Assembly (NCBI GenBank): GCA_011033025.1
Contig: WFMF01000129.1
Location: 62,001 to 126,000 of the forward strand
Length of the DNA stretch: 64,000 bases
Direction: 5' to 3'
Source: Beroe forskalii
Taxonomy: Eukaryota; Ctenophora; Nuda; Beroida; Beroidae
A model generated the notes under the pieces. That model worked only from the letters and a program-made list of their open reading frames with translations. It had not been told where the DNA came from and ran no database searches. The position numbers and the translations under genes are program-made. This document shows positions 34,441-46,900 of the stretch, piece after piece (position 1 is the stretch's first letter; the number at the start of each line of letters is the position of its first letter).

Positions 34441-34870
34441 GCTGATCTGCTTGGTGAGGGATAGTCCTTAGGACAGGAACCGAACTAGTTCATTTGATAC
34501 ATTTCGTTGTTAACTTTTTTGAATCACATGACGTCTTAATTATATGTCATAGAATTTTAAGGCGTAAGCTTCATTTATTGCTGTTTATTGATGTATTTCG
34601 TTTGCTATACATATTTATTAAAATTAATTTTATATTGACTTAGGTTTGTGTAGAGAAACACAATTTTTATTTGACGCAATAGCTGTTTTGCTAATGTTAG
34701 TTTCGTGCTATTTATTTCATTTCTTGTTTCGTCATGAAACACTGACAAATAGATAAAATATTTTGATTACATTTGTTCATATTTATTCGTGGGTTTTGCA
34801 ATATTTGAAGCCTCTGATAAAGTGTTGAAGATAGGTATCATAATTCTTTATTTAGTTAGTTGGGTGCAAA
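34441..34870. other. AT-rich 3' flank of the GT4 gene
   Basis: AT-rich sequence with no recognisable gene or repeat. It probably holds the 3' untranslated region and polyadenylation signals of the glycosyltransferase gene. Confidence 0.4.
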
Positions 34871-34872
34871 TT

Positions 34873-36380
34873 ATGAGATCAAATGTCGTACCTTTGGATC
34901 AAACGTCGCAGCCTGGAATCAATTTCTATACTTTAGAGATCAAATGTCGTACCCTGAGATCAAATGTCGTACCCTGGGATCAGAAATCGTACCCTGAGAT
35001 TAAATGTCGTACCTTGGGATCAAACGTCGCAGCCTGAAATCAATTTCTATACTTAGAGATCAAATGTCGTACCTTGAGATCAAATGTCGTACCCTGAGAT
35101 CAAATGTCGTACCTTGGGATCAAACGTCGCAGCCGGGAATCAATTTCTATATTTAGAGATCAAATGTCGTACCTTGAGATCAAATGTCGTACCTTGAGAT
35201 CAAATGTCGTACCCTTGAGATCAAATGTCGTACCTTGGGATCAAACGTCGCAGCCTGGAATCAATTTCTATACTTAGATCAAATGTCGTACCTTGAGATC
35301 AAAATGTTAAAAAATTCCTGAGATGATCAAATGTCGTACCTTGGGATCAAACGTCGCAGCCTGGAATCAATTTCTATACTTAGAAATCAATTGTTGCACG
35401 CTGAGATCAAATGTCATACCTGGAGATGAAATGTCGAACCCTGAGATGAAATGTCGTACCTTGGGATCAAACGTCGCAGCCTGGAATCAATTTCTTTATA
35501 TTAAAGAGATCAAATGTCGTACCTTGAGATCAATTGTCGTACCCTGAGATCAAATGTCGTACCTTGGGATCAAACGTCGCAGCCTGGAATCAATTTCTAT
35601 ACTTAGAATCAAATGTCAAAATTGAGATCAAATGTCGTACCTTGAGATCAAACGTCAGCAGCCTGAATCAATTTCTATACTTAGAGATCAATGTCGTACC
35701 CTGAGATCAAATGTCGTACCTTGGGATCAAACGTCGCAGCCTGAATCAATTTCTATACTTAGAGATCAAATGTCGTACCTTGAGATCACCTTGAGATCAA
35801 ATGTCGTACCTTGAGATCAAACGTCGCAGCCTGAATCAATTTCTATACTTAGAGATCAAATGTCGTACCCTGAGATCAAATGTCGCAAATTTTGGGATCA
35901 AACGTCGCAGCTTGGAATCAATTTCTATACTTAGAGATCAAATGTCGCACCCTGAGATCAAATGTCGTACCTTGAGATCAAATGTCGTACCTTGGGATCA
36001 AACGTCGCAGCCTGTCATCAATTTCTCTTATTAGAGATCAAATGTCGTACCCTGAGATCAAATGTCGCACCTTCGAGGTGAAACGTCGTACCTTTGAGAT
36101 CAAATGTCGCTTCCTCGATAAACGGTGAGATCAAACGTCGCAGTTTCTGAGATGAAATGTCGCAGTCTCGAATCTATATAGAGATGAAACGTCGCGTTTT
36201 GAGATCAAATGTCGCACTCCTTCAAAATATGGAGATCAATTGTCCTGAATCGCGACATTTCATCTCCTTAAATTGTACATATGAATGTGTATAAAATGCC
36301 TGAGATCAATTGTCGTGAGATCAAATGTCGTGGGATCAATTGTCGCGAGATCAAATGTCGTGGGGTCAAATGTCGTACGT
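34873..36380. repeat. ~20-bp satellite (gatcaaatgtcgtaccttga) with higher-order structure
   Basis: About 70 degenerate copies of a roughly 20-bp unit, gagatcaaatgtcgtacctt and variants. Two variants recur in order, gggatcaaacgtcgcagcct followed by ggaatcaatttctatactta, which sets up a higher-order period of roughly 100 bp. The array decays at its right end (36060-36380). Periodic open frames (CRTLRSNVVPWDQ-type) are repeat translations. Confidence 0.93.
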
Positions 36381-36382
36381 CC

Positions 36383-36505
36383 GAGGGTTCAGGAACCAGG
36401 GTAAAAGGAGTGAGTGGGATAAGAAGCCGAGGGTTCAGGAACTAGGGTAAAAGGAGGGAGTGGGATAAGAAGCTGAGGGTTCAGGAACCAGGGTAAAGAG
36501 TAGGC
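36383..36505. repeat. 46-bp tandem repeat, about 2.7 copies
   Basis: The unit starting gagggttcaggaaccagggt recurs at 36383, 36429 and 36475, abutting the right end of the ~20-bp satellite. Confidence 0.85.
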
Positions 36506-38590
36506 AGGGGCAACCGATAGGGTAATAGGCAGGGTTATGAAATGACGTATATGAATCACAATGACATGGTGATATAAAAACCTTAAAATTGCAAAAAATG
36601 AACAATTAAGCGCAGCCGCAGAGGTCAGTAAGAAGTATAATTCTGGTTAAATGGTTATGGCATTAGCTAAATAATTGAAATAGTTAGCATCAGCAGTAAG
36701 GTTTTGTAGAGAACCAAGAACGAAAAGCAGAGTAAGTTATGAGAAATAATAATTTGATCAAACATCTGAGGAAATGTTAAGATAATCCGTTATTCGTCAA
36801 TATTCAGAGTGACAGAGTATAAGCAGAAGTCTAACGCTGAAAATAATGATGCCATATATTTGCGAAGTTAAAGCTAAAGAAAAGAGCTGGGAAATTACAC
36901 AGTACCACGGGTAAAATAAAGACTGATCAACATGGAATACCGCTAATTATTCTCGGCATGTAACCAAAGATAAGTGAAATCAACGAATATTAAACAAATC
37001 GTTCGGGCATTATACCTGTTGGAGCTGGCCAACCCCACCCTTCGATCCCGGCCATGAAGTTCGGTAAAACCGAACTAAAAGTAGTATGTAGCTAATTCGG
37101 CAATTCAGATAGGTATTTCGAAAGGAATACGGCTAACTTTCGAACTTTCACGAAGTCACAATAACTGCTTCACAGCGAATAATGAATATTTTGCTATTTT
37201 GAACAAACTGTATTGGCGATTTGGCTAAAGATCAATATTCGATAGATAAGTAGCTAGTCACTGTTATACAAAGAATATTTTATTAATTTACTACGAGTGT
37301 ACGTATGAATTCATGAATGTGATAAAACTGAAAATAAAAATTAAGTGTAATGAAAGGTTCATATCAAAGTCTCAAAGTAGCTTTTCCTCTAGTCACTACT
37401 TTACAGCTGTCAGCTTCACTGTTTAGTATTTAGTTGAGCGATTTAGTATTTAGTTGAGCGATAAGATAAGAAAACAAATCCAGTCGGACGAACGCAACAC
37501 AAGGACAAAGAAGTGGGTACCGTTTAGAAATGAACGCGCTGCTCGAACAGATTCTCACGAAATGCACGTGACCCACATTGCATTAAAGCATGACAGTTTA
37601 TGTCACGGTTGGTGCGCGCGCGGTCAATAAGAATGCGTGTTTCCCGCGCATTTGTACATTAGTTCTGGAAAATCTCAAAATATTTCGTTCTTTGTCGCGA
37701 AGGTGTTAACTATTGTTTTTTTGTACATTTTGTACATTCAACTCTATTTTGCCGTTTCTTCAACAAATATTTTGCCGTTTACAACAATTTCCATGCTGTA
37801 GGATGTGTATGCTCACAACACGAAATCCTATGTACCTACCTACCTGCAGTTATCTGCCGCGCTGTTGTCAATACGGAAAGTGGAATGCAAATGGAGCTGC
37901 CAGCAACAGATGTCAATTGTACTGAGGTTAGTACCAAATGCATTATTTCATTAGCTCTATTTGAGTTGTAGGTTATTGTTTGTAGCCTAAGTGGTAGTGG
38001 AAGGTTAGTAATAACGTAAGAAGTATTCGGATTCCTTTCTGTATTAAACTGCTGTTCATCAGTCAGCTGCTAGAAAAAGTCCGGTAGACTGGCCAACTGC
38101 AGCGATTCCGCAGCTTAGAACCCGTCACCCGATCAGTAGGTACTGGGCCAGCTACTAGCCTTCGGCTGAGGGACTCGGCTGCACTGGGCTGGCCAGTATC
38201 TAGCAATTAGTTGACGTTTGACTTAGGCAGGCTTCAGCAGGTAGCAGTATAGTTCACCCTGCTACAGTTTACCCCGTTTTCTATCTTTCTATAGGTACTT
38301 TCTACTGTAGAACATTGGTATCATACACAGGGACAAGAGGTCCTAGATAAGTTCTCAGATGACAGATACGACAGTTTACCCCTCGACAGTTTACCCCGGA
38401 TCGCATGATGCTCGGTTGATTGCAATTATTGTGATTCAGGAATATGTGATCAGATGTATCACCATGAATTTCGTCAATGTCTCGTGTTGCATGTGCTCAG
38501 ATACGGGATACAGTCACGGTTTCATACTGCTCCGTCCCTCAGCAACGCCCCTTCTCAGCTACCTCCCCCTCCTCCTCAGCTCAGCCAAAC
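36506..38590. other. intergenic, no gene recognised
   Basis: AT-rich sequence. A 21-bp direct repeat (tttagtatttagttgagcga) occurs twice near 37421-37461. A possible small first exon at about 37879-37925 (MQMELPATDVNCTE followed by a GTTAGT donor) could belong to the decayed reading frame near 38.6 kb, but this is speculative. Confidence 0.35.
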
Positions 38591-39045
38591 AGCCTCCCCA
38601 AGCCACCTCCCTCACCGCGTCCCCTAACCCTCAACCTTCTTCCACTCCTACCGGACCACTTACCTTCATCATGCTCAATGAGAAGGGTAGGCCCAAGGGT
38701 AGGTCATGAAGGATACCACTACAGCACTACAACCGGCATGCTATCAGAAAGAGTGGCTTCATTGCTTGGCGGTGTGTCCTCAACACTCAAGAGGCAGGGA
38801 CATCATCTGCTCCTCCCGCATCAGACAGCTCCCTCAATGTCCCAGATGGTGTGGAACCCAGAACAGAGCTCCCTCAAGCAGACTGTGCTGAGGAGGAGGA
38901 AGGAGGCTCCTGCCACACACCCAGACTTCGCTTTGGCAGATGGCAGATCGCTCCTTACGCTCACCATTCCTGTTATTGGAAGTACTTCGACTCGGGATCT
39001 GGGGCGAGTCGGACTCCAACCTTGACTTCTTGTGTGAGTCCGTGA
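38591..39045 (+). pseudogene. possible decayed FLYWCH-type zinc finger fragment
   Basis: Pieces in different frames resemble a FLYWCH finger in order: LTFIMLNEKGRPK (frame of 38650-38700), then HEGYHYS (about 38705-38725), then YNRHAIRKSGFIAWRCVLNT (about 38728-38788). At least two frame changes are needed to join them, so it cannot be translated as it stands. A 182-residue open frame (38477-39025) runs through the same DNA but mixes unrelated frames. FLYWCH fingers occur in host genes and in Mutator-type DNA transposons. The call rests on motif likeness alone. Confidence 0.35.
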
Positions 39046-39267
39046 GATTATCATGACTTTCTGAACCAAACTTCTGTGTTCATTGACATGGATTGATCTT
39101 AAAATTTAGCTTCAAGTGAAAAGAATCTTGTCAGAGATTGCAAGTTGCAACTACAAAACAAAGTCAGGAATCAATTATCAGCTATTTAAGGAAAACTATC
39201 GAACTCCAGATAAATAGACGAGTTGACAATATCTTCATAATAAATATACATATACCCGCAGCCTCTA

Positions 39268-39402
39268 GGGCTGAATTTCATATCGCACGCGCATGCGCGT
39301 GCGATATGAAAATATATCCCTCGAGGGCGCCAGCCCGAGTGGGATATATATCGTATAGCACGCAGGGCTCGAAGAGCCCGAGTGCTATACGAAATTCAGC
39401 CC
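39268..39402. repeat. nested palindromes: outer inverted repeat enclosing hairpins
   Basis: An outer inverted repeat, gggctgaatttc at 39268 and gaaattcagccc at 39391-39402, encloses a perfect 36-bp palindrome (39276-39311, centred on gcgcatgcgc), a hairpin with atatatccc/gggatatat arms, and a hairpin with cgtatagcac/gtgctatacg arms around gggctcgaagagccc. Folded, it would give a multi-branched cruciform. It resembles a MITE-like or foldback insertion. Confidence 0.85.
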
Positions 39403-42005
39403 ATGAGGCGAGGAGTATATGGTATATATCCACTCGCGTGAGCTTTTTGGGAGAATGGCATATCTAAGATGAAAAAAGTTGAATGTTCAAGTAAATCCTC
39501 GAAGATTTGAACACACAGGAAGGTTTTGCAACAATAATATTGAGTTTTTTTTTTATCTAATTAACAAAAATTTAATTTTTCACAAATGCAATACAAACAC
39601 GATTAAGCACCGTAAGTATTTGATCGAAGGGGTTGGTAAAGCTTATGTAGAAGTTATGAGCCCGAGGGCCCGAAGGGCCCGAAGGCGAAAATTTTAAAGG
39701 CGAATCGAATCTAAGCATGGATCAATCTCAAAGGTCTTGCAATCGAAGAATTATTGGCTAAAAATGCGGTTAGATGCTGTTAATTAAACTTAAAACACTA
39801 GCAATCTTTGAAAAACAAACAATAATTGGAAAAACAAGCAAAGGGGAAAATGGTAGCATGTCACTTTGTGAAACGCATCAGTTACAGCAGAAAAGAGATA
39901 CAAAACGATGAAAGAAAATGGGTTAAAATGAGTGTATTAACATTTGGTGAAACTCTGCAGCACTGTTATAATAGACAAATGAGAATGACGTAATTACCAT
40001 GGTTGAATATGGTTAGTCAATAGAATAAAGTGTCCCTCAAAATTTTTCTCACGGGAAGTTGCACTATGTATCAGAGTGTCGCGGTAATTAGGCGGCATTT
40101 ATTTTACATCGTATCCGCTGTGTGAGAAAAATAATGCACCATTGTTACTAATGATAATGACGTATTGCTCTCACTCACCTCTTGCTATTTCCGAAGAATG
40201 TAACCATGACAACATGGCAATGCAATTAATGATCAACACAAATGCAAATTCTAACTTTATTTCATGATATTGTATTTCATTCTCTCGTTTTTGATTTTGT
40301 ATCTTTTTACTTCTCTTTCTCGGAATGATTGTTTTTACAGAATTTTACAGAATTGCTGCTATCACTGCTATCACTGCAGTTCACTGTTTTCTCTGCTATT
40401 TGACTCGACTAGACTTTTGTCTACTGTTGGCCACATATTTTGCTGAATATTTATTAATTATCGATACCTATGAGTATGTTGTTTTGCTGTCAATTTTATC
40501 CAATTCTATTTCGAAGTTGAACTACTTGTCATAATTTCATGATTCAGTAAGCTGCTGAACAATGATGAATATCAGTTTCAGTGTTTTGACTCTTAAACTT
40601 TCCATCGCCTCGATGTTTTTGTCGATAATCAACTCCACAAAAATCCTTCTATTTGCCAGTTTTTTGCCTCATGATCGATATTTTGCTGCTAAAATTGTTG
40701 TTGTGGACACTTTCAATGATCTCAGCCAGTTTAGCACCAAAAAATATTTTCTTCCAAGAGGCGGGCTATATTGCAACCGGCGTAGAACTGCTCTCGCGGG
40801 CCGGGCTATATCCGGTGGGTATATCAAATTTAGCGTGCAGATATTTTACCGGGCCGCGCGCGCCCGCCACCTAAAATGTCTTCAAAAAGTGCACGCGAGT
40901 GGATATAATAAGTGAGTTCTTCCAGCGTCCTAGAGACTAAGTGATCTCCAAACCTGCCAAGTGCTATAAGTTTTGATCGCAACACACTTAACACTTACTG
41001 AAAGTTAACTAAATAAGCCTTTCGTCTGAAATAGAAAATCACTTGTGACTCTTAGCCACAACCTTTAGAAAACACACTAGAAGGTAACAAATAGGTTACA
41101 GATAGCTATAAATACATTTCAAGAGCATTAAATCCACCACTACTTAACACGAATGACTATATTTGAATGCAGAGGCTAGGTTATTAGCTCCAAGCTTAAT
41201 ATCGATAGTGAGATTATTTGGGTAATAATATGGGCTACTTGTTACTGAGTAGCAGCAAGTGTTATCGTTATCAACGTGGACTACGAGTTCAATTCACTCA
41301 ATTATGACTCCCTTCTTCCTCATCAAAAATTCTAAACATGATTTAGTTTTCGTAAAAAAAAAACATTTTTTGTGAAAATGAAAGTTATAACTGAATACCT
41401 ACCATCAAAAAGCTGTACCTACCTACCAGAAAAGCAGAAGATCAGCGGACTAGATACCTACAATGACTACAGGACTAAGATACAGAAGCTACAATGCAGT
41501 AGTGAGATGGTAGAGTGCATATTGTTAGCAGCCTGATTACCTACTATTACCTACTATTACCTACTATTACCTACTATTAACTACACATGCACTACCGTCC
41601 CCTGCAGGCAATGTAGATTGTTGTACTGCTGTTAGAGCCCTCCGCACTGTTGTACACTTCAGCCCCATTTCTGTAAAGCTGCAATATGAAATTGTCAGGA
41701 CTTCAGCCCCAGCTTCCCCAGATCCGGAGTGCAATTTTAATCTGACCCCACACGACTGATAGCGGGCTGAGAGTGACGTCATTATCATGGTTTACAGTGG
41801 TGAGTTGTCGACTCTGCACCGCCTACCTTGGCAGCCGTAGCTCTCACGCTGAGATATGGCTGATATCCCGCGGAACGAAGTAGTGAAGTAGGTATAACAA
41901 CTGCCATAGGTAAGGTGCCATATTTTGCGCTTTCGTGTGAAGGAACGTGGACCAGGGAGCATCTACCAACCAAATATAGCTCAATTTAAGCTATATATGT
42001 ACTTT
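39403..42005. other. gene-poor stretch with an inverted repeat pair
   Basis: No gene recognised. Segments of about 26 bp at 39425-39450 (tatatccactcgcgtgagct) and 40881-40906 are near-perfect reverse complements about 1.45 kb apart, possibly the ends of a non-autonomous element or two foldback modules. A cctactatta microsatellite lies at about 41538-41580, and gcccgagggcccgaagggcc GC-rich sequence at about 39660-39685. Confidence 0.45.
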
Positions 42006-43020
42006 TCCTAATTTCCTAGCAGGCCCGTTTGGCCTGCGAAGACACAGCTAACTCAGTGCCATGCTTTATACGCAAGAATTTGCGAACGAGGTGCTGCGTA
42101 TAAAGCAGCGCCGAGTTAGATTTGTCTTCAAATTTAAAGAATTTTTTACCGCATCAAAAAATTCCAATCAGATCAATAGTTATGAGCAACGAAACGGAAA
42201 AAGCATTAAACAGAAATGAATACGCGCGCTATTCATCTGCACGTGCACTTTTCCCTCGCGCGCACGTTACCATGGGGCGTGATGTACAAAGAAAAACACA
42301 ATTTGCGAATTTATATAAAAGTCTAGCATGCCCGTTGGACGGCAGTATCCAAGTTGCCCGACACACTTAATAGACGTCTACTATCTCGATAGTAGACGTC
42401 TATTAAGTGTGTCGGGCACTGCTTCGCAGCACCCATTTCTGTTTAATGGTGTTTTGATTTCGTTACAACCGTTTAAAATTTCGAAAATTGCGAATCAGCG
42501 CCGAAAAGCTTTGTATTTGAGTATCCAAGTTGATTGAATCCAAATTGATTGAATACTTTTTACCGCATCAAAAAATTCCAATCAGATCAAAAGTTATGAC
42601 TGAGCAACGAAATCAAAACACCATTAAACAGAAATGAACGCGCGCAATTAATCTGCACGTGCACTTTTCCCACTGCGCACGCGTTGCCCTGGGGCGTGAT
42701 GTACAAAAACAGAATTTGTGACTTTATAGGTAAGACTAGCAGGCTCGTTGGGCCTGCAAATTACAAATACACAGCTTAATCGGCGCTGCTACGCAGCACT
42801 TCGTTCGCAAATTTGAAACCCCACAATTAAATTCAAATCGATTGAATACTTTTTACCGCATCAAAAAATTCCAACTAAATCAAAAGTTGAGTCAACGAAA
42901 TCAAGAGAGAAATGAACGCGTGCGCTATCCATCTGCACGTGCACTTTTCCCATTGCGCGCGCAGCCTAATAATTTAGGAGAATTTCTACGCAAAATTGCT
43001 CTAGAAAATTTTGGGAAGTT
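42006..43020. repeat. three diverged tandem copies of a ~300-400 bp dispersed repeat
   Basis: Each copy carries, in order, ctagcaggcccgttgggcct (or a variant), an inverted-repeat hairpin with tttatacgc-type arms or its remnant, tttttaccgcatcaaaaaat, a segment like gaaatgaacgcgcgc, and atctgcacgtgcacttttcc. Copies start near 42015, 42325 and 42735. Related single copies are at about 10145 and, on the other strand, about 55905-56125. No open frame of note, so this is a non-autonomous dispersed family. Confidence 0.75.
42355..42418. repeat. perfect 64-bp palindrome (31-bp arms, 2-bp centre)
   Basis: The left arm starts tgcccgacacacttaatag and reads to ctactatc. Two bases (tc) follow, then the exact reverse complement ending gtcgggca at 42418. 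All 31 pairs match. It lies inside the dispersed repeat cluster, directly after gcccgttggacggcag. Confidence 0.97.
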
Positions 43021-43339
43021 TTAAATAGGCAATATATTCGACATAGTGTTTAACGATCTGTATCTGGCGGCATTTAAACTTTAGAAGCAACGAAACTACA
43101 TAAATAGATTTACTTTTTCTACATCGACGTCTAACATTGATTGATAATTAGGCTAGGTTTTTGTTCCATCTGTCTACATCTGTGATATAAATGAAAAATA
43201 TTTATGAATACAGCAATTTTGTTTAGGTGTTTTTAGAACTATTGATCTTTGTTAAAATTTTAGTATAGGTGGGCTAGCGTGGGTTCGAGTGAGTTATAAA
43301 ACAATTGTTCATCAGGATGGCATACAGGCAGTATCTAAG

Positions 43340-43440
43340 AAGCCCGACAACCACCGTGGAATTCCGCGTGGAATTCCACTGTGAAATTCCGCGCAGAATC
43401 ATTCCATGGAATTCCGCGCGGAATCTTTTATGGAATAGTT
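43340..43440. repeat. cluster of ggaattcc-type palindromes
   Basis: Four or five imperfect copies of a roughly 15-20 bp motif (gtggaattccgcgtggaatt, attccgcgcggaatc) form overlapping small palindromes. They may be a degenerate binding-site cluster or the end of an inserted element. Confidence 0.6.
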
Positions 43441-43506
43441 ATCATGCATCAGTTATCATGCACTTGTATATATAAGTGCAGGTAACAGCCCAGATTTCAT
43501 TCAATC

Positions 43507-43620
43507 ATGCCTTTGCACAACGAGATTCACTTTCTCACAGATAAGAATGAGCACGCCAGAGACTTCCTGTTCCAGAGGGGTATCCTGAAGTCCTCCTGTC
43601 CACCTGTTCCGCTGCCATGA
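43507..43620 (+). pseudogene. short fragment resembling the N-terminus of an ISXO2/Merlin-like transposase
   Basis: The frame from ATG 43507 reads MPLHNEIHFLTDKNEHARDF followed by LFQRGILKSSCPPVPLP and a stop. The pattern of an acidic/aromatic start, a DFL..RG(I/L)LKS segment and then a cysteine is reminiscent of the beginning of ISXO2-like (Merlin-type) transposases of plain DNA transposons. Nothing further of the domain is visible nearby. It could instead be a chance open stretch. Confidence 0.25.
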
Positions 43621-43993
43621 CCCTGACAGCCTGCTCTGCTGGTAGCGATGCTAGCAGAGTGACAGATAACAGTGTTGACTCAGTGTTATTTAAACTCTTT
43701 CAATTTAACTCCACCCCTTCCCTCTCAGGAAAAATGACAAGGTTCTGCAATAACGCTTAAAATTTATACCCATCTGACCCTTGAATTATTTTATGAATTT
43801 TCAAATTTGGAATTTGTAAAACATTCATTTCGGAACAAACTGAAAAAATGTTATAATTTTATAAAAATCGAAATCCAATAATTAAAAACATTACAAATCA
43901 AAGTTAACACCAAATCAATTCAATTGCCAATGTCATAAAACAATTTAACTTAAATACTCGTTTTGGATCATAGTCCGGTTTGAACATCACTCC

Positions 43994-46900
43994 TCAACAA
44001 AGTCCGATGTACCCACACAGGGTTTTAGGGTCCTGTTTCTTAATCTCATCGACAATCATATCAACGAAGCTATCTGCGATGTTAGCACAGCCTTGGATGG
44101 GGATGATGGCACAGAAGGTTTCCAGAAGACTCTTGACAATGCCGTCGATCTCGTTGTTGGTTACCAGGGCAATGATCTCCTTAGTAACCCAGGTACAGTC
44201 GGAACAAACGTCTCCAACTCCTCCGCAAGATCTGCCACTGCACAGACCAATCTCAGTGCAAATTACGGTTCCGTTCATACCCTTAATGTAGTCGTGAATC
44301 TTTTCCAGGATTTCGTGGATCTTAGACTTGCACTTGGGAATCGGTAGAACCATGCAGGCTTCTTCAAGAGAAAACTCAATGAGTGCCCAGTTTGAGGGTA
44401 TGAGAAGCTCCTTGAGGATTATGTTGACCAAAGATTTGCACTCTGGACAGAGAATCTCTTGAATATCCTGTAGACTTAAGTCTGAAGGACAGAATGCCAC
44501 TAGTTTGCAGAAGGTGTTACCGTCCATGTTCTTAATCCAGTTCAGCATGACATCGGCATATCCGCTAAGAATCTCAGTGCATTCTGAAACTGAACTCATT
44601 GAACACAAATCCTCAACTGCTTCTCTGGTGAGCCGCTCGAAGTCAGCGTCTGCTCTGATGACGTTGAGGAACAAATCGACCGAGTACTCACATGAAACAC
44701 AGCTCTTATCCTTCCCAAAGTCTTCCCAGATGGCAACTCCTCCGCACATTCCGAACATGGCACAGAGGTCTTTACCCTCCAGTTCATTGATCCGAACAAA
44801 CATCTTGTCCACTATGTTATCCACTTTGTAGACACAACTCACAATTCCAGGGAATATTTGGCAGATCTCCTCCGCGCCCTCTTTCACCATATTCTGGACA
44901 CTTTCACTCTGAATGTACTGGAGGAACTCATCTGCAAACACAGTGCACATGGAACAAGTGTCTTTCAAATCATGGGCTGGGATTTCAGGAACTGAAGCTT
45001 TCTCTAGTTTTCCTTTAGTGCACAGTCCAATCCAAGAACAGACAGTTTTACCATTCAGATTCTTGATCATCTTAAAGGCCATGTCAACATAGTTGTCTAA
45101 CATCGACTTGCAGCCTGGAATTGGAACGACAGTGCAAACCTGTTCAACCCCTTGCTTGATTAAGGACTCGATCTCGTCATTCTGGATGACAGTAAGAAGC
45201 TCATCAGTTACCAAGGTGCAAATGTCGCACTGATCGAATTTTACATCATCAATGGGAGCTGTAAGTTCCTTTTTGCTTCCACACAGACCAAACATGCCGC
45301 AGAGTGTCTTGCCGTCCAAGTTGTCAACAAAGCTGAAGATCATTTTGATGTAGTTGTCCATGGTTTCTTTACAATCTGGAATTGGGAGGATGGAGCAAAT
45401 TTCTTCAGCAGTTTCTTTGATCATGCTTTCTTCAGATTTGATCATAGTGAGGACTTCATCTGCAACAGCAGTGCACATAGCGCAGGTATCTCCAAGGTCT
45501 TGCACTGGACTTTTTTCTAGTTTTCCTTTAGTGCACAGTCCAATCCAGGAACAGACAGTTTTACCATTCAGATTCTTGATCATTTTAAAGGCCATGTCGA
45601 TATAGTTATCTAGTATCGACTTGCAGCCTGGAATTGGAATAGCAGTGCAAACTTGTTCAACCCCTTGCTTGATTAAGGACTCGATCTCGTCATTCTGGAT
45701 GACAGTAAGAAGCTCATCAGTTACCAAGGTGCAAATGTCGCACTGATCGAATTTTACATCATCAATGGGAGCTGTTAGTTCCTTTTTGCTTCCACACAGA
45801 CCAAACATGCCGCAGAGTGTCTTGCCGTCCAAGTTGTCAACAAAGCTGAAGATCATTTTGATGTAGTTGTCCATGGTTTCTTTACAGTCTGGTATCGGGA
45901 GGATTGAGCAAATTTCTTCAGCAGTTTCTTTGATCATGCTTTCTTCAGATTTGATCATAGTGAGGACTTCATCTGCAACAGCAGTGCACATAGCGCAGGC
46001 ATCTCCAAGGTCTTGCACTGGACTTTTTTCTAGTTTTCCTTTAGTGCACAGTCCAATCCAGGAACAGACAGTTTTACCATTCAGATTCTTGATCATCTTA
46101 AAGGCCATGTCGATATAGTTGTCTAACATCGACTTGCACCCAGGAATTGGAACGACAGTACAAACCTGTTCAACCCCTTGCTTGATTAAGGACTCGATCT
46201 CGTCATTCTGGATGACAGTTAGAAGCTCATCAGTTACCAAGGTGCAAATGTCGCACTGATCGAATTTTACATCAACAATGGGGGCTGTAAGTTCCTTTTT
46301 GCTTCCACACAGACCAAACATGCCGCAGAGTGTCTTGCCGTCCAAGTTGTCAACAAAGCTGAAGATCATTTTGATGTAGTTGTCCATGGTTTCTTTACAA
46401 TCTGGAATTGGGAGGATGGAGCAAATTTCTTCAGCAGCTTCTTTGATCATGCTTTCTTCAGATTTGATCATAGTGAGGACTTCATCTGCAACAGCAGTGC
46501 ACATAGCGCAGGCATCTCCAAGGTCCGGTACGTTTTCTACTGGGATTTCTTTCAATTTTGCACCACCACAAAAGCCAACAAATTCGCAAATAGTCCTGCC
46601 ATCCACGTTTCTGATGAGATCAAGGACCATATCAACATACTTGTCAAGCTGGGATGCACAATCTTTGATGGGAATCAATGAACACACTTCGTTGATACCC
46701 TCTTTGATTAGATCTTCTACAGTTTCGTCTCTCAAAGTAGCTAGAATAGCATTCATTACATTTGAACATTCTGAACAGGTATAACCTAAAGATTCTTCTT
46801 CCAATTTTGCCCCACTGCAATAGCCAAGAAGTTTGCATAAAGTTTTGCCATCCACGTTTTTGGTGAGATCAATGAACATATCAAAATACTTGTCAAGCTT

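Noticed and set aside
34789-36034. Periodic frames with CRTLRSNVVPWDQ-like peptides
   Set aside because: Translations of the 20-bp satellite.
36990-37080. A possible structured RNA (gagctggccaaccccaccct region)
   Set aside because: It resembles neither 5S rRNA nor a tRNA on inspection, and I could not draw a convincing fold or promoter boxes.
38477-39025. A 182-codon open frame
   Set aside because: Composition looks like GC-rich, proline/serine chance coding. It crosses the pieces of the FLYWCH-like fragment in other frames and has no domain of its own.
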